From positions 1,302,001 to 1,366,000 of the forward strand of contig NC_088867.1 in NCBI RefSeq assembly GCF_032884065.1: a stretch of DNA of 64,000 nucleotides, given 5' to 3'. Under the pieces are notes generated by a model. That model saw only the letters and a program-made list of their open reading frames with translations, did no database searches and was not told the DNA's origin. This stretch comes from Artemia franciscana. Lineage: Eukaryota > Arthropoda > Branchiopoda > Anostraca > Artemiidae. The position numbers and the translations under genes were made by a program. This document shows, piece by piece, positions 10,746-21,009 of the stretch (position 1 is its first letter; every line of letters starts with the position of its first letter).

Positions 10746-11271
10746 CTTAAAACTTCTATCTACAACATCCCTTAGTCTGAAAATACCATAATACTAAGCA
10801 ATTAACTTCCTACAGAAACCAAGCTAATTCCTGAATAATAAATACACTTACTTTTATCAGATTTCTTGATTAAAACCACCAGTTTTAGTGAAACATCGAA
10901 GTACTAGGTTGAAGAAATTTGACAGATTAGCAGCACCTCCTTCACGCACAAATCGTTTTTCCAACTCATTCATCCCTTTCTTTGTATCAAAGTATAACAA
11001 TTGTTGATTTTAAAATATTTGTCTTCTGATTTTTTTTGTCGTTTGATTTAATCCTTTTTTCTTTTTTGTAAGCACAAGCGCCATTTAGTTTTATGACTAC
11101 GAGAGATTGTGCAAATAAAACCTATTCTATTCCTATTCTATTCTATTCTTAAAAGTTCTATCTACAACATCCCTTAGTCTAAAAATACCATAATACTAAG
11201 CAATTAACTTCCCACAGAAACCAAGCTAATTCCTCTATAATAAATACACTTAGTTTTATCTACATTTCTTA
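10746..11271. repeat. Pair of about 123 bp direct repeats flanking a truncated retroelement
   Basis: Copy 1 (10746-10869) and copy 2 (11148-11271) share the same 120-odd bases, from cttaaaa(c/g)ttctatcta to atttctt, with about eight differences. They abut the inserted sequence at both ends: copy 2 starts immediately after the inserted element's short-repeat tail. Beyond copy 2 the RTE-like host sequence continues. The layout is that of a very long target-site duplication. Confidence 0.85.
10870..11147 (+). mobile_element. 5'-truncated retroelement 3' end with (ATTCT)n-type tail
   Basis: The plus strand reads a short C-terminal-like peptide (KKFDRLAAPPSRTNRFFNSF, then IPFFVSKYN and a stop), a T-rich 3' UTR, an aataaa signal near 11114, and the tail cctattctattcctattcta. 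Short tandem repeat tails instead of poly(A) are typical of CR1/L2-type and some other LINEs. The body is only about 280 bp, fitting strong 5' truncation. The parent family is not otherwise seen in this window. Confidence 0.55.
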
Positions 11272-12800
11272 TAAAGAGGCTGAATAAGATTTTTCGTAAA
11301 ATCGCTATGTACTTCCTCCTTTTCAAAAATAATCTTCAGTAACTTATCTCTCATTTCATAAACACCATTAAAAAAAAAACTCATTTACCACACTACCAGC
11401 ACCTTAGGCCTTATTATTATTTATTCCTTTTAGTACTATCACTAACTCTTCCAAACAAAATAAATCTTCATTCACCTCCAAATGTCACAAACTTTTTCAT
11501 TCTTTTCAATTTCTTTCCCTGTAACTCTATTACGGTTTAATACATTCTCAAAAAGTTCTGCCTTTCTCTCTTTGATTCTTCGCTTTTCACTGATTGTAGC
11601 GCCTTTCCTACCTTTAACTGGGACAAGTCCACATTGACTTCACAATTCCTTCACGATTTATTGACTCAGCATTGAATCTCCAGTTCCCACCTGCTTAATT
11701 CATATATTAATGCTTTCTCGACTTTCTTTACATTCCACTTATTTTCGTATGATCAATCACCCAAACAATTCGTGTACAAGCCCTTTCCCCATTCTCTATT
11801 AATCATAAAGCATTTTCATCGATATTCTTAGCCTCATTTCTAACTTTCTTCATTAAAACACCATCAGCGATTTTACAAACTATTTTCCTAAAATCATTCC
11901 ATCCATCTTCTACTTTGTTCGACACATACCCTCTTCTACACTCTCAAGTTTCGTATTCAACTGTTCCTGGGGATTCTCATATAGAAGTATACTAACATCA
12001 AAGCCTCCCCGAACGTAGTTTCCCTTCACAAATTTCAGCTTTTGATTAACTCTAAACATTACTATATGATGATCTATACTTTTAACATCAATAACAGAGC
12101 TCCTACATTACCCATTATCTTGTATCAATCCTGGCAGTCTTCGGTTTAATATGGCAAAATCAATAAGGTTTAGCTGCCTTACGATCTTGTGAATACTATG
12201 TTAACTTTTGGCCATTTTATGACCAAATATTGTATTGTTTATAACTAGATTGTTAGACCTACAAAATTACAGCAGTCTGTAACCATTACTGTTTTCTTTT
12301 CCAACTCCAAAGTTATCTAGGCTAGGATAACAGCTATCCCTACATCTACTGACCTTGGCATTAAATTCTCCTAATGAAAATACCATATTCCTACCCCTGG
12401 AACCCTGTCTGTTTGTTCCTGTGGCTGTAAGCAAAATTCGTCTGAGTCACTACTACCTTCATTAGTCAGTTCTAGTGGACTACTATGACTGAGGCCCTAC
12501 ACTTCTTAGTCATAAAATAAGTCACTAGCAACCTTTTATTAATGTCCTCCCCAACTAAACAAGACTTTCCAGCTTCCTTGTTCATCATGAGCCCTACTCT
12601 CTGCCTTTGCACCCAATAATTCTTGATCGAGCAAAAAAAATCTATACAATCTCATTTCATGTTTCCTGCCCCAGGGATATGAGTTTCTTAAACAATGATA
12701 AGTCCAGTTTGAAGCGACTTAATTCGTCAAGATGTCGATATGATAGTTATTTTTAAACGTTGTAACATTCCAAGCTGTAATTTTTTTGTTACTTAAATCA

Positions 12801-14200
12801 CTGAAATTATTTTGGCCTCAGGAAAAGAAATGGTCCCAGAATCAGTGCAGGACGGAAGCTAACACATCTCCTCAAATCTACATGAAGTACTTAAGCTGGG
12901 TTAGAACTGGTCAGTAGGAAGTCCCTGGGACCTCCAGTTGAATATAGGCTTTGTGCAAAAATATACCAGTAACTGGTAATTTATGAGCATTGCATTTAGT
13001 AATTATGGGTGTTAGATTATGTGTCGTTTAAAACACATCCCTAAAATGGCGGCAATAGCCAGGCGGTAACAGGTGCATTACCTGACTTTACAGACTCTTA
13101 CTTTAAACTAGATCGATGCCCAATACCTAGGGTATTATTTTAATTACTGGACAAAGATCATTTGCCTAACTTTTGTCATTATATTTTAATACACCTCCCT
13201 TTCGTTTTCATAACCCTTCTGTCACGTATTTGGAACTCAGATTTACTTGAGCTAACAAGCCTTTGCTTTAATTATTTCGATTAAGATGTAGCCTAGCTTT
13301 TGAAGCTCAGAAAGTATTAGGTAATTGGTTTATAACAGTCATTAACTAGTCAATGAGGTTTATTAATTAATTAGGTAATAGTTTAATTAGGTAATTATCC
13401 ACTTGTTTAATAGGTAATTATTTTAGAAGGACTAAGCTAAGAAATGTTCTTCAGCTTTAATTTCCTAAGTTAGGTTCGTGATAATGTGTGTTAAGTGATT
13501 AGAAATTTCCTTTGTAGACTGTTATTTTTTTTTGCTTAAGTGTTTTGCCACTTTGTTTGAATTTCGCTTAATCTTCCTCTTTTCTTTGGTTTTAAAGAAT
13601 CACAGAAAGATCTTTGTGTAAAAGCCTTAGAGAGACAAACATATATTTCAACTTTTTATACTTTTGACAAAAATTCGTTATTTGCAATCTTTTTCGAATT
13701 TGTTAATATTACGCAACACAACGTCTTTTCGTGGGCATTTCCATAAACGTATGTCAAACTACGAATCCCACTGCACGTGTGCAAAACATGACCAACAATT
13801 TTGTTATTAAAAGATTGTAACCCCCCCCCCCCACCATATTCCAATGTCAAATCCAGCTTATATCCTACCCTTGTTTGCTTTATCACGCGTGTATACATTA
13901 CGAACCTAATATTAAACCAAGATTCTTCGGGCCTAATGTTAAACCAAAAACACTCATTTAATGCGCTCGGTTGGATGCTTTTGCATCCAACAAAAGGCTC
14001 GTTCTGCACTGCACACTGGCTGTATATTGGAAGCCAAAGGTTCGTTCTCGTTTTTAGTTTATTGACTAAGCGTTTTATCACATTTCAAAATTTTATTCTT
14101 CAATCAAGTACAAAATACAAAATAAAGTATTCATAAACTTTAGCGTGGAGAGATAGGTATTAAGGAGAAGGCAGCCCTCCTCATATACGAAATAATTTCT
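12801..14200. other. Non-coding COPZ-intron sequence with low-complexity and possible repeat
   Basis: The 13330-13420 part carries repeated taattaggtaat words. At 13656-14136 both strands are open for over 100 codons around a C-run (13820-13832); the two frames shadow each other and neither shows a domain. I suspect an interspersed repeat. No gene is supported. Confidence 0.4.
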
Positions 14201-14274
14201 GTTCGTTTTAGGTTTTAATGTTGCTCCTTATTTTCAGTTGGAAAAACTTGTTGTTTTTTAACTAAATTGCTAAT

Positions 14275-14626
14275 CGTTTTTAAAATAATACCAGGAAACC
14301 TCCCCCCTTCTCCACAAAAAATTTTCTCTCCCCATGGAAAATTGCTCCCACGTAATAACCCCCTAACACATGGAAAATTAGGCCTGACTATCCATTCCTC
14401 GCTGAAAATCGCCCAGAAAACTTCTTGTAAACAGTCCCACCTAACAGTCCCGTTTTTAAAATAATACCAGGAAACCTCCCCCCTTCTCCACAAAAATTTT
14501 TCTCTCCCCATGGAAAATTGCTCCCACGTAATAACCCCCTAACACATGGAAAATTAGGCCTGACTATTCATTCCTCCCTAAAAATCGCCCAGAAAACTTC
14601 TTACAAACAGTCCCACCTGAAAAATT
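14275..14626. repeat. 176 bp tandem duplication in a C-rich repeat block
   Basis: Copies 14275-14450 and 14451-14626 begin cgtttttaaaataatacca and contain ccccatggaaaattgctccc and acatggaaaattaggcctga. Further degraded ggaaaattccccc-type words continue to about 15060. The block belongs to the same interspersed family as 23.8-24.8 kb. Confidence 0.85.
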
Positions 14627-15340
14627 CTTCTTACCATGCTTATATTTGAAAAATAATTTCATTTCTGGTCTTTTTTCAATCATGCCGGAAATCCCTCCCC
14701 CCTCCGTAGAAATTTTTTCCTGGAAATAGCACCTCTTCCCTCGTAGAAAGTTGCTCCTACGGACAATTCTTCATGAAGAATTTCCTCCATGGAGAATTTT
14801 TCGATGAAAATTCCCCCTCTCCACGGATAAATTTTCCCGACATTTCTAAACCTGTTGAAAATTCCCCCCACCCAACAATGCTCTGGAATATACCCGCATG
14901 TAAAATTGAATCGATGAAGGGAAAGTAGGACAAATAAAAAGAACTTCATATAGGAGAATCCTGCCAAATTCCTCCAATGTAGAATTTTCCCTGGGAAGTT
15001 CACCCCCGAAAACTTCTCTCCCTACGGAAAACTCTCCCTGTGTAAAATGTCCCCAGAAAATTCACCCCACTCCAAAACATATTTCTATACTTTCCTAAAA
15101 CAAACACTATGAGCAAACAATGGAAAACTTTCATAACTTACATCCCTTTCCCCAGGAGTTTTGGGGGGAGAGGGGGGGGGGTCATTTATCTCCAAAAGCA
15201 TAACCATTGGACTTTTCAACTACGCCGCTGAACAAAATGGCGACCTCAGAATTTCGATCCGATGACATTGGGGGAAAAAGGGACATGGGAGGTGGACTGG
15301 TTATCCTCCAATGTTTTTAGTCACTTAAAAAGGGTACTAG
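14627..15340. repeat. Interspersed repeat, left part, split by the CR1-like insertion
   Basis: Words such as tttcgatccgatgacattgg, gggaaaaa.ggacatggga and cacttaaaaagg match the copy at 24270-24370 (ttttgatccagtgacttcgg and so on). The remainder of the same repeat (aatttccg, gaccat, taggagcttgaaacc, gttgctccttac) follows the LINE at 19990-20350. This shows that the retrotransposon landed inside a pre-existing repeat copy. Confidence 0.65.
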
Positions 15341-15357
15341 GACTTATTGAATAATTA

Positions 15358-16110
15358 TTGAATAATTTTATGATGTCTCTCACGAAGTCGTACTTTGATC
15401 AGAAACACACTGAGCTTATGACGAAGATTCTTATCCTGGAAAAGGGGATTGAGGCTTTGCGAAATGAGAATTTGGAACTCAAAGAAGAAAATACGGTTCT
15501 CAAAACCGAAGTAGTAAATCTAAAAAAGTCTTGTCTTCAAGTTGAACTTGTTTCAAAAAGACAGAATATTCTACTTCACGGTATACCAGCTGTTCAAGGA
15601 GGTAACTCAGAAAATGCTACTCGTGAGTTTCTCTCTGAATTAGGAGTCAGTAACGCAAATTCAATGCCCTTCGTCAAGTGCTATCGTTTGAATGGAAATA
15701 AACCACCAGGCTCTAATACTAGGGCAACGTCTAGGACTACACTAAAAGCCGGGCCAGTTTTCGTGACTTTGGCTAACTTAGCAGATAAAGACGCTATTAT
15801 GAAAAATTGTGGTAGGCTGAAGGGATCTGGAAAAAGTATCACTTCCGATCTCCCGCGTGAATTGGCACGTCGTAGAAAAGAACTGCTATCTTTCGGCTAT
15901 AATCTGCGTACGTCATCTGACACTTCAACTAGAGTTGCTGAAACCCGAGTAATAACGAAAGGGATTAGTGTATGGATTGAAGCGAAAAAGTCTTCAAAGA
16001 GTAAGACTTGGTTGCGAATAGAGGACTCATGTTTTGATCCCTTTAAACTATCTAGTAATGCGACCTCTGTGGTTCCCTCCCCCGCTGTGATAGTCGGAGG
16101 TGATGAGTAA
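15358..16110 (+). CDS. LINE ORF1 protein: coiled coil plus nucleic-acid-binding C-terminus
   Basis: A 250-residue product. Residues about 15-65 form a leucine/glutamate-rich heptad region (ILILEKGIEALRNENLELKE), typical of a trimerising or dimerising coiled coil. It is followed by KRQNILLHGIP (about 75-85) and a VFVTLANLADKDAIMKNCGR core with SDLPRELARRRKELLSFGYN near residues 160-180, the arrangement of L1-like ORF1 RNA-binding proteins (RRM-like plus C-terminal domain). No zinc knuckles. The given start is a TTG (AATAATTTTATG context); in-frame ATGs at 15370 and 15373 are likelier. ORF1 proteins coat the element RNA. Confidence 0.75.
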   Translation: MNNFMMSLTKSYFDQKHTELMTKILILEKGIEALRNENLELKEENTVLKTEVVNLKKSCLQVELVSKRQNILLHGIPAVQGGNSENATREFLSELGVSNANSMPFVKCYRLNGNKPPGSNTRATSRTTLKAGPVFVTLANLADKDAIMKNCGRLKGSGKSITSDLPRELARRRKELLSFGYNLRTSSDTSTRVAETRVITKGISVWIEAKKSSKSKTWLRIEDSCFDPFKLSSNATSVVPSPAVIVGGDE

Positions 16111-16416
16111 TATGTGTGATTTGTTCATTTTTTTTTAGTGATTTGTTTGATGTTTGTTAGTTGTTGTTGTTTTGGTTTTTTTTTTTCGTAAGTTATGATA
16201 TATAAATTTTTCTCCTGGATTGGGAGATTTAGTTATGTTTTTGTTGTTTTTCATTTTGTATACAAGTTTTTTTCTTATTCAAGTTTTCTGTTTTTGGCCT
16301 TTATTTTTTCTGTTTCAGTTTCTTTTTTCACAAAAAATGAGTTCATCGTTCTGTTTGCCTAGTTGCTGTCCACATGTCATTGTTATGAAGATGCCAAGCT
16401 GGGTGGTGGGTGGCGC

Positions 16417-19400
16417 ATGATGGATCATAGTTTGTATTTTTTTTTTTTTAATTTGTCTGACTCTAGTTTGGGTGACATCTCCTCCTTGGGTGAGCGACTA
16501 TCTCATCTTCAAAATAACCCAATTGATATTCTTAGTTTGATAAATAATTCAGTAGGTCAGTCTAACAAATCACCATCAAATCCCCATTTTTCAGTTAGTA
16601 GTAAATACGTATCTGATTTAGATCGAGTATCCAAACGAGATGGTAGATTCTCTGTACTTCAGCTTAATGTTCAGGGTCTTTGCTCTTCGTTTGATGAGTT
16701 GAAAAAAATAGTGCGTAGTGGCCACCCTGACTTCATTGGTCTTTGTGAGACTTTCCTTGATTCAAAAAACGAATCTCTATTGCATCTCCCTGGGTACAAG
16801 ATGGAATATTAGAATCGAAGTAGGATGGCTAAAGGTGGCCTTGCTGTTTATGTTTCGGAATGTCTTCCGTACTCTGTTAGACATGACCTGTCAAGAAATG
16901 AAGAAGGAATTTTTGAATCCATATTTATTGAGATTAAAACCCAAGCTAAAGCTTTGATTGTTGGTAATATATACCGGTCTCCTAGTGGGTCTGTTCCCTC
17001 TTTCCTTCAGATTCTTGATGAGGTCTTGGAAATAATCCAACTTCATTCATGTGAACTTGTAATTATGGGCGACTTCAACCTTAATTTGTGTGACCGGAGG
17101 TCATCCTCGTCCTTGGATTTTCTTTCGACAATGCTCGCTTGTGGAACACTACCTTCTGCATGCATTCCAACTCGCATAACTAACACTACCGCTTCTTTGC
17201 TTGATAATATTTTTTCATCTTTGACGTTGGTGCGAAATTCTATATTGATGAGTGATATCTCAGACCATTTTCCTGTTTTTTCCATGTATGATTTTTCCGA
17301 TTCGTTGCCAAGGAGGAGCCAAGAAGCAGGTTTTTCCTCTTTAAAATTTAATGATCAGGACTTGCACATTCTTAGGTCACGGTTGGCAGGTTGTTCGTGG
17401 AGTATTTCTAAAAATGGATCTGACATAGATTCTTTGTTTAATTCATTTTATGATTCTTTGAAAGATGTTATCTTTGATATATGTAATGCACCCCAGTCGA
17501 ATCCAGCATCGAAAAGAACAACCCCTTTGAATCCTTGGATGACCCCTGGACTTCTTAAAAGTTGGAGGAAGAAAAATTATCTTTGGAAGGCTTACAGGTG
17601 CTCTAAGCCATTTTCGCGTGATTCCCGGCTTCAACTTTTCAAAGCTTATAGAAGAGTTTACAATTCGCTTTGCCGAAGGGCTAAATCGTTATTTTATCAT
17701 AGAAAATTCTCTGCGTGCGGTAAAGACATTAGGAAGACATGGCAAGTAATCAATTCTGTTATCAGGCCATCTTTTCTGCCTCCTTCTGTCCCTTCAAGTG
17801 TTGTGATTGACGGGAAAAATGTAGAGGGTGAGCTAAAAGTTCAAGATGCGTTTACTTCCTATTTTGCTAATATCGGCAAAACTACAGCCTCTTCTGTAAG
17901 TCCTTCTTCTTCTCTACCTGATTTTAGGTCTTATCTAGGACCACCTTGTCCTAAATCAATGGCATTGGAACCTGTCTCTGAAGCTGAAATAGCCAGAATT
18001 GTCAATTGTTTGAGAGGTTCTTCATCCTCTGGCCCAGACCGTATTCCGACTAAGGTTGTCAAGTTCATTCTTCCTGTCATTGTGTGTGCCCTCACGAGAC
18101 TTGTCAATCTTTCTTTTGAAAATGGTGTCTTCCCAAGTGCTCTAAAGCGTGCTCGTGTTATCATCCTTTTTAAAGGTGGATCAAGGAATGATCCTGCAAA
18201 TTATCGTCCCATATCTCTTTTATCAGTGTTTAGTAAAATTTTTGAAAAAGCTATGCTTTCTCGACTTCTTGATTTTCTTAATTCTAAACTCTTTTTTCAT
18301 GATTTTCAGTTTGGTTTTAGGGCCAAACATTCAACTGAGCATGCATGTGCAACTCTCTTGAATTATTTAAATTCAGCTCTTGACTCTGGTTTGATACCTG
18401 CTGCTCTTTTTCTTGATGTTCGAAAAGCGTTTGACTCATTAACACACAAGATTCTTCTTCTGAAAATGTCCCATATTGGTATAAGAGGGAATGCTTATTC
18501 ATGGTTTCTATCATATTTATCTGGTCGAGTCATCTCGGTTCATCCTGACTTTTCTAATCCTTCTGGAATAGAGTTTGGCGTTCCACAAGGATCTGTAATT
18601 GGGCCGATACTCTTTTTAATCTACGTCAATGACCTTATTAATGCAGTTAAAAATTCAAAACCTACCATTTGCTGTCGTCTTTGTCAACCAGTGTCCGTTA
18701 CTAGCTGTGACAAGAGTTTGTCCTTACCGGATACACTTATTGCTTTTGCTGATGACAGTACTCTTGGCACAACTGGTAGAACTGAGTCTGATCTTCGTTC
18801 AAGGATGATAGCCCTTTTTGAAAGAGTTATCCAGTGGTTTGATGTAAATTATCTTGCCTTAAATGTCGAAAAGTCATGTTTTCTCATTTTCTCCAGAGTC
18901 TCAAAGGCTTGCCCTGATTTAAATGAAATAAATGTATCAAGAGGTTCTCTAAGTAGACCTAAGGATCGTTATGTTCGATTCCTAGGCATCTTGCTTGACG
19001 AAAATCTTTCGTTCAAGTATCATATTGACCTGATTAAAATGAAAGTCTCCAGGAGTCTTGGAATCCTTAGAAAGCTCAAATATATATTTCCAGGGTCGAT
19101 TCTTAGACTCTTGTTCTGCAGCCTAGTTCAGTCTTATGTTCCATATTGTTCTGTTATTTGGATGTCAACTTTTCCCTCGTCTCTGAAGCCACTTTCAAAA
19201 CTTTATGATAAAGCAAGGACTCTTATTCAGGAAACTAACCGTTTTTCACTTAAACCCTTGCTTGATTTGAAATCTCTCTATTTTCTTTCTTGTTCTTCTT
19301 TCGTTTTTTTACAGTTGCACGGCCATCTTCCTGCTGTCCTATGTAATAATATATCTTTTGTTTCTGATCAATCGACTTATCATCTCCGCAGTTCCAACAA

Positions 19401-19554
19401 TTTACTGGTTCTTCACACACCGTCAGTGAGGTCTGACTTCAACCCTCTGACAGCTTGCAACAGGATTTGGAACACGCTCTCAGACTTCGTACGAAGCTGC
19501 CACTCGTTTGGTATGTTCAAAAATTGTGTTAGAGATTTTCTAGCTAGTAATTAA
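16417..19554 (+). pseudogene. LINE ORF2: endonuclease-reverse transcriptase with one premature stop
   Basis: One frame of about 1045 codons, interrupted only by TAG at 16810-16812 (a single C-to-T change from CAG would explain it). Endonuclease: LQLNVQGLCSSFDELK, CETFL, then MAKGGLAVYVSE, the GNIYRSP strand, MGDFNLNL and SDISDHFPVF. RT: SGPDRIPTKVVKFIL, NYRPISLLSVFSKIFEKAM, FGFRAKHSTEHA, motif A FLDVRKAFDSL, motif B FGVPQGSVIGPILFLIYVND and motif C FADDS. The C-terminal region follows without a recognisable RNase H. It nicks target DNA and primes cDNA synthesis. ATG 16417 is chosen as the first in-frame ATG. The stop lies inside the endonuclease, so this copy should not make full ORF2. Confidence 0.85.
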
Positions 19555-19850
19555 TTTTGTTTGTTTGTTTTTTGTTTTTTTTGTCTTTATTTTTTATTCC
19601 GGTTTCCCTTGGAGTTGATGTCTCTTGAATGAGTTGGATATTTAATTGAGTTGGTGAAATCATGTGCTACTCCCTGCCTAGCTTGTCATTTTTTGGAGAT
19701 TATTAAGGTGGGCGACTCAATTTTTGGTTTTTGTTTATATTTTTTGTTGTTGGTATTTTTTTCTCCCCTGTTCTTTCCCGGCCATGGAGCCTTATGGGGG
19801 AGATTGTCTTGAAGTAATTTTTTTGTTTATGGATTTTAATGTTAAATAAA

Positions 19851-19876
19851 GAACTCAGAACTCAGAACTCAGAACT
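19851..19876 (+). repeat. Heptanucleotide 3' tail (gaactca)3 of the LINE
   Basis: Three perfect gaactca units plus gaact follow ttaaataaa directly. Several LINE clades (CR1, L2) end in short tandem repeats instead of poly(A). The tail marks the exact 3' end of the element. Confidence 0.85.
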
Positions 19877-20580
19877 ACTACCTCTGAGGAAAACAAAGAA
19901 ACAAACAGACAAACAAGTTTTTGTGACCTTTCTTGCTGCCCAATACTTTCCGTCATTCTAAAAGGGAAGAAGAACTTTGAATTTCCGTTTGACGAGCCTT
20001 CTCACGATCTTCTAGGACCATGGTTCAGTAGAATTACCCATGAAGAGAAAAAAAAACCTGTATTTGTGATCTTCCTTCTAGCAAAAAGTAAAAAAATTCA
20101 CATTTTAGCATATAGGAGCTTGAAACCTTTATAGTAGGAATACACTGAACCTGATCATGTCATTTCCATTAATATTTCCCCTTTTTCAAAAATGAGACAA
20201 ATTTTCTCAGACTCGTAGTTTTGGATAGGTAACCGTAAAAGTAATGAATTTTATATATTTGGAGTCAGTAAAAAAAAATATTTTTGATCTGTCTACAGTT
20301 ATCAAAATTCTATTTTTAGAGCTTTGGTCACTGTTAGACCGAGTTGCTCCTTACTTACAGATTGCTACTACGAATTATTTTATAAAGAGTGTTCCCACAA
20401 TACCTCAAAACCCAAAAGTCTTCTTTAACCACACAAAAAGCGCATACAGAAAAACAAGAAGCAATTGATACCCACAAAAGGCGATCAATTTAAAAATCGA
20501 TCAGGACAGACAAGTAAAAAATGAAGTTAGAGAAATACGGTATGCAGGATGAAAGAACAAACAGATATAACATGCATACA
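19877..20580. repeat. Interspersed repeat, right part, after the LINE
   Basis: Words shared with 24370-24800 in the same order: tctaggaccat, caaaaagtaaaaaaattcac, taggagcttgaaacc, tttctcagactcgtag and gagttgctccttac. The 74-codon frame at 20244-20468 lies in the repeat and is not a gene. The short stretch 19880-19955 resembles another piece of the same consensus. Confidence 0.6.
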
Positions 20581-20695
20581 TCTATAATGAATAAGAATGA
20601 CGATCCATGGAATCTGGTAACTCTTCACTGACTCCCTGTGTGTCTCTGAAGGAACTGAGAATTAGGTGATGTAACTTAAAGACCATAATACTGAC

Positions 20696-20941
20696 CTCAT
20701 TCTCGTTGACATTGCCTAGTACATAGAAAAACAAATCAATGTTACTCTTGTATAAGCAAGTAAACCCATCAATTATGATAATTTCCGAATTGGCTCTGCT
20801 TGTTTTAGAAAATAACTTCTTCTCAAAATTTTTTTGTTCTTTAAAAGTTGAGAGTCCATCCGCATCATAGTATTTGGCAAAGAGTCGGTTGCCATCATTA
20901 TCAAGAATGGCTATTCCTTTGACAGTGTACATTGATGGCTC
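20696..20941 (-). CDS. COPZ: Coatomer subunit zeta, N-terminal coding exon
   Basis: The minus strand reads acceptor ctgtttcag, then 82 codons, then donor gtcagt. The translation [20 protein letters not shown] continues [43 protein letters not shown] and [11 protein letters not shown]. It matches the longin-like N-terminal half of zeta-COP ([24 protein letters not shown]...KEQK.FEK..F.KT....EI....G...VYKS.IDL.FYV.G...ENE). Phase 0 at both ends, and it joins the 5181-5314 exon without loss. Zeta-COP is an essential COPI coat subunit. The first exon (start codon plus a few residues) lies at higher coordinates. An internal ATG at 20932 exists, but conservation of EPS upstream argues against it as the start. 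Confidence 0.95.
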
Positions 20942-21009
20942 CTGAAACAGAAAGTGACTGAATAAGAAACAGTAACAGTAAAAACGTCAAGCTTCCTACA
21001 AAAACAAGA
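20942..21009 (-). other. COPZ intron acceptor region
   Basis: A pyrimidine-rich minus-strand tract ending ttctgtttcag immediately precedes the exon, supporting the splice acceptor at 20942-20943. Confidence 0.7.

Larger units (their letters stand above)
10257..12800 (-). mobile_element. Decayed RTE-like non-LTR retrotransposon (endonuclease plus RT)
   Basis: Minus-strand text gives an endonuclease followed by RT. Near 12800 is the WNVTT-like EN start. At about 12380-12200 it reads GEFNAKVSR (the GDFNA motif with D changed to E), then YPSLDNFGVGKENSNGYRLL and NNLVINNTIFGHKMA. Near 11600-11280 the RT linker region is readable with frameshifts (GATISEKRRIKERKAELFEN, NEKVCD). At 10481-10257 is the post-catalytic part (IGLKINVKKTKSLRLGISEG, then QVDSFTY.G.IISK). 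This sequence type belongs to RTE-clade LINEs of invertebrates. Stops and a nested insertion make it dead. Confidence 0.75.
15341..19876 (+). mobile_element. Nearly full-length CR1/Jockey-like non-LTR retrotransposon
   Basis: It has two ORFs in order: a coiled-coil ORF1 and an endonuclease-RT ORF2. A T-rich spacer separates them, and the 3' UTR ends in aataaa followed by three tandem gaactca heptamers. The coding regions are open apart from one stop codon, so this is the youngest element in the window. It lies in the same intron of COPZ as the RTE remnant, opposite to the gene's direction. It is inserted in an older repeat whose halves flank it. Fragments of the same family occur at 2719-2972 and 3188-3645. 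Confidence 0.85.

Noticed and set aside
13656..14136. Opposite-strand open frames of 141 and 111 codons
   Set aside because: The two overlap each other, cross a pure C-run and show no motif; neither can be preferred as a gene.
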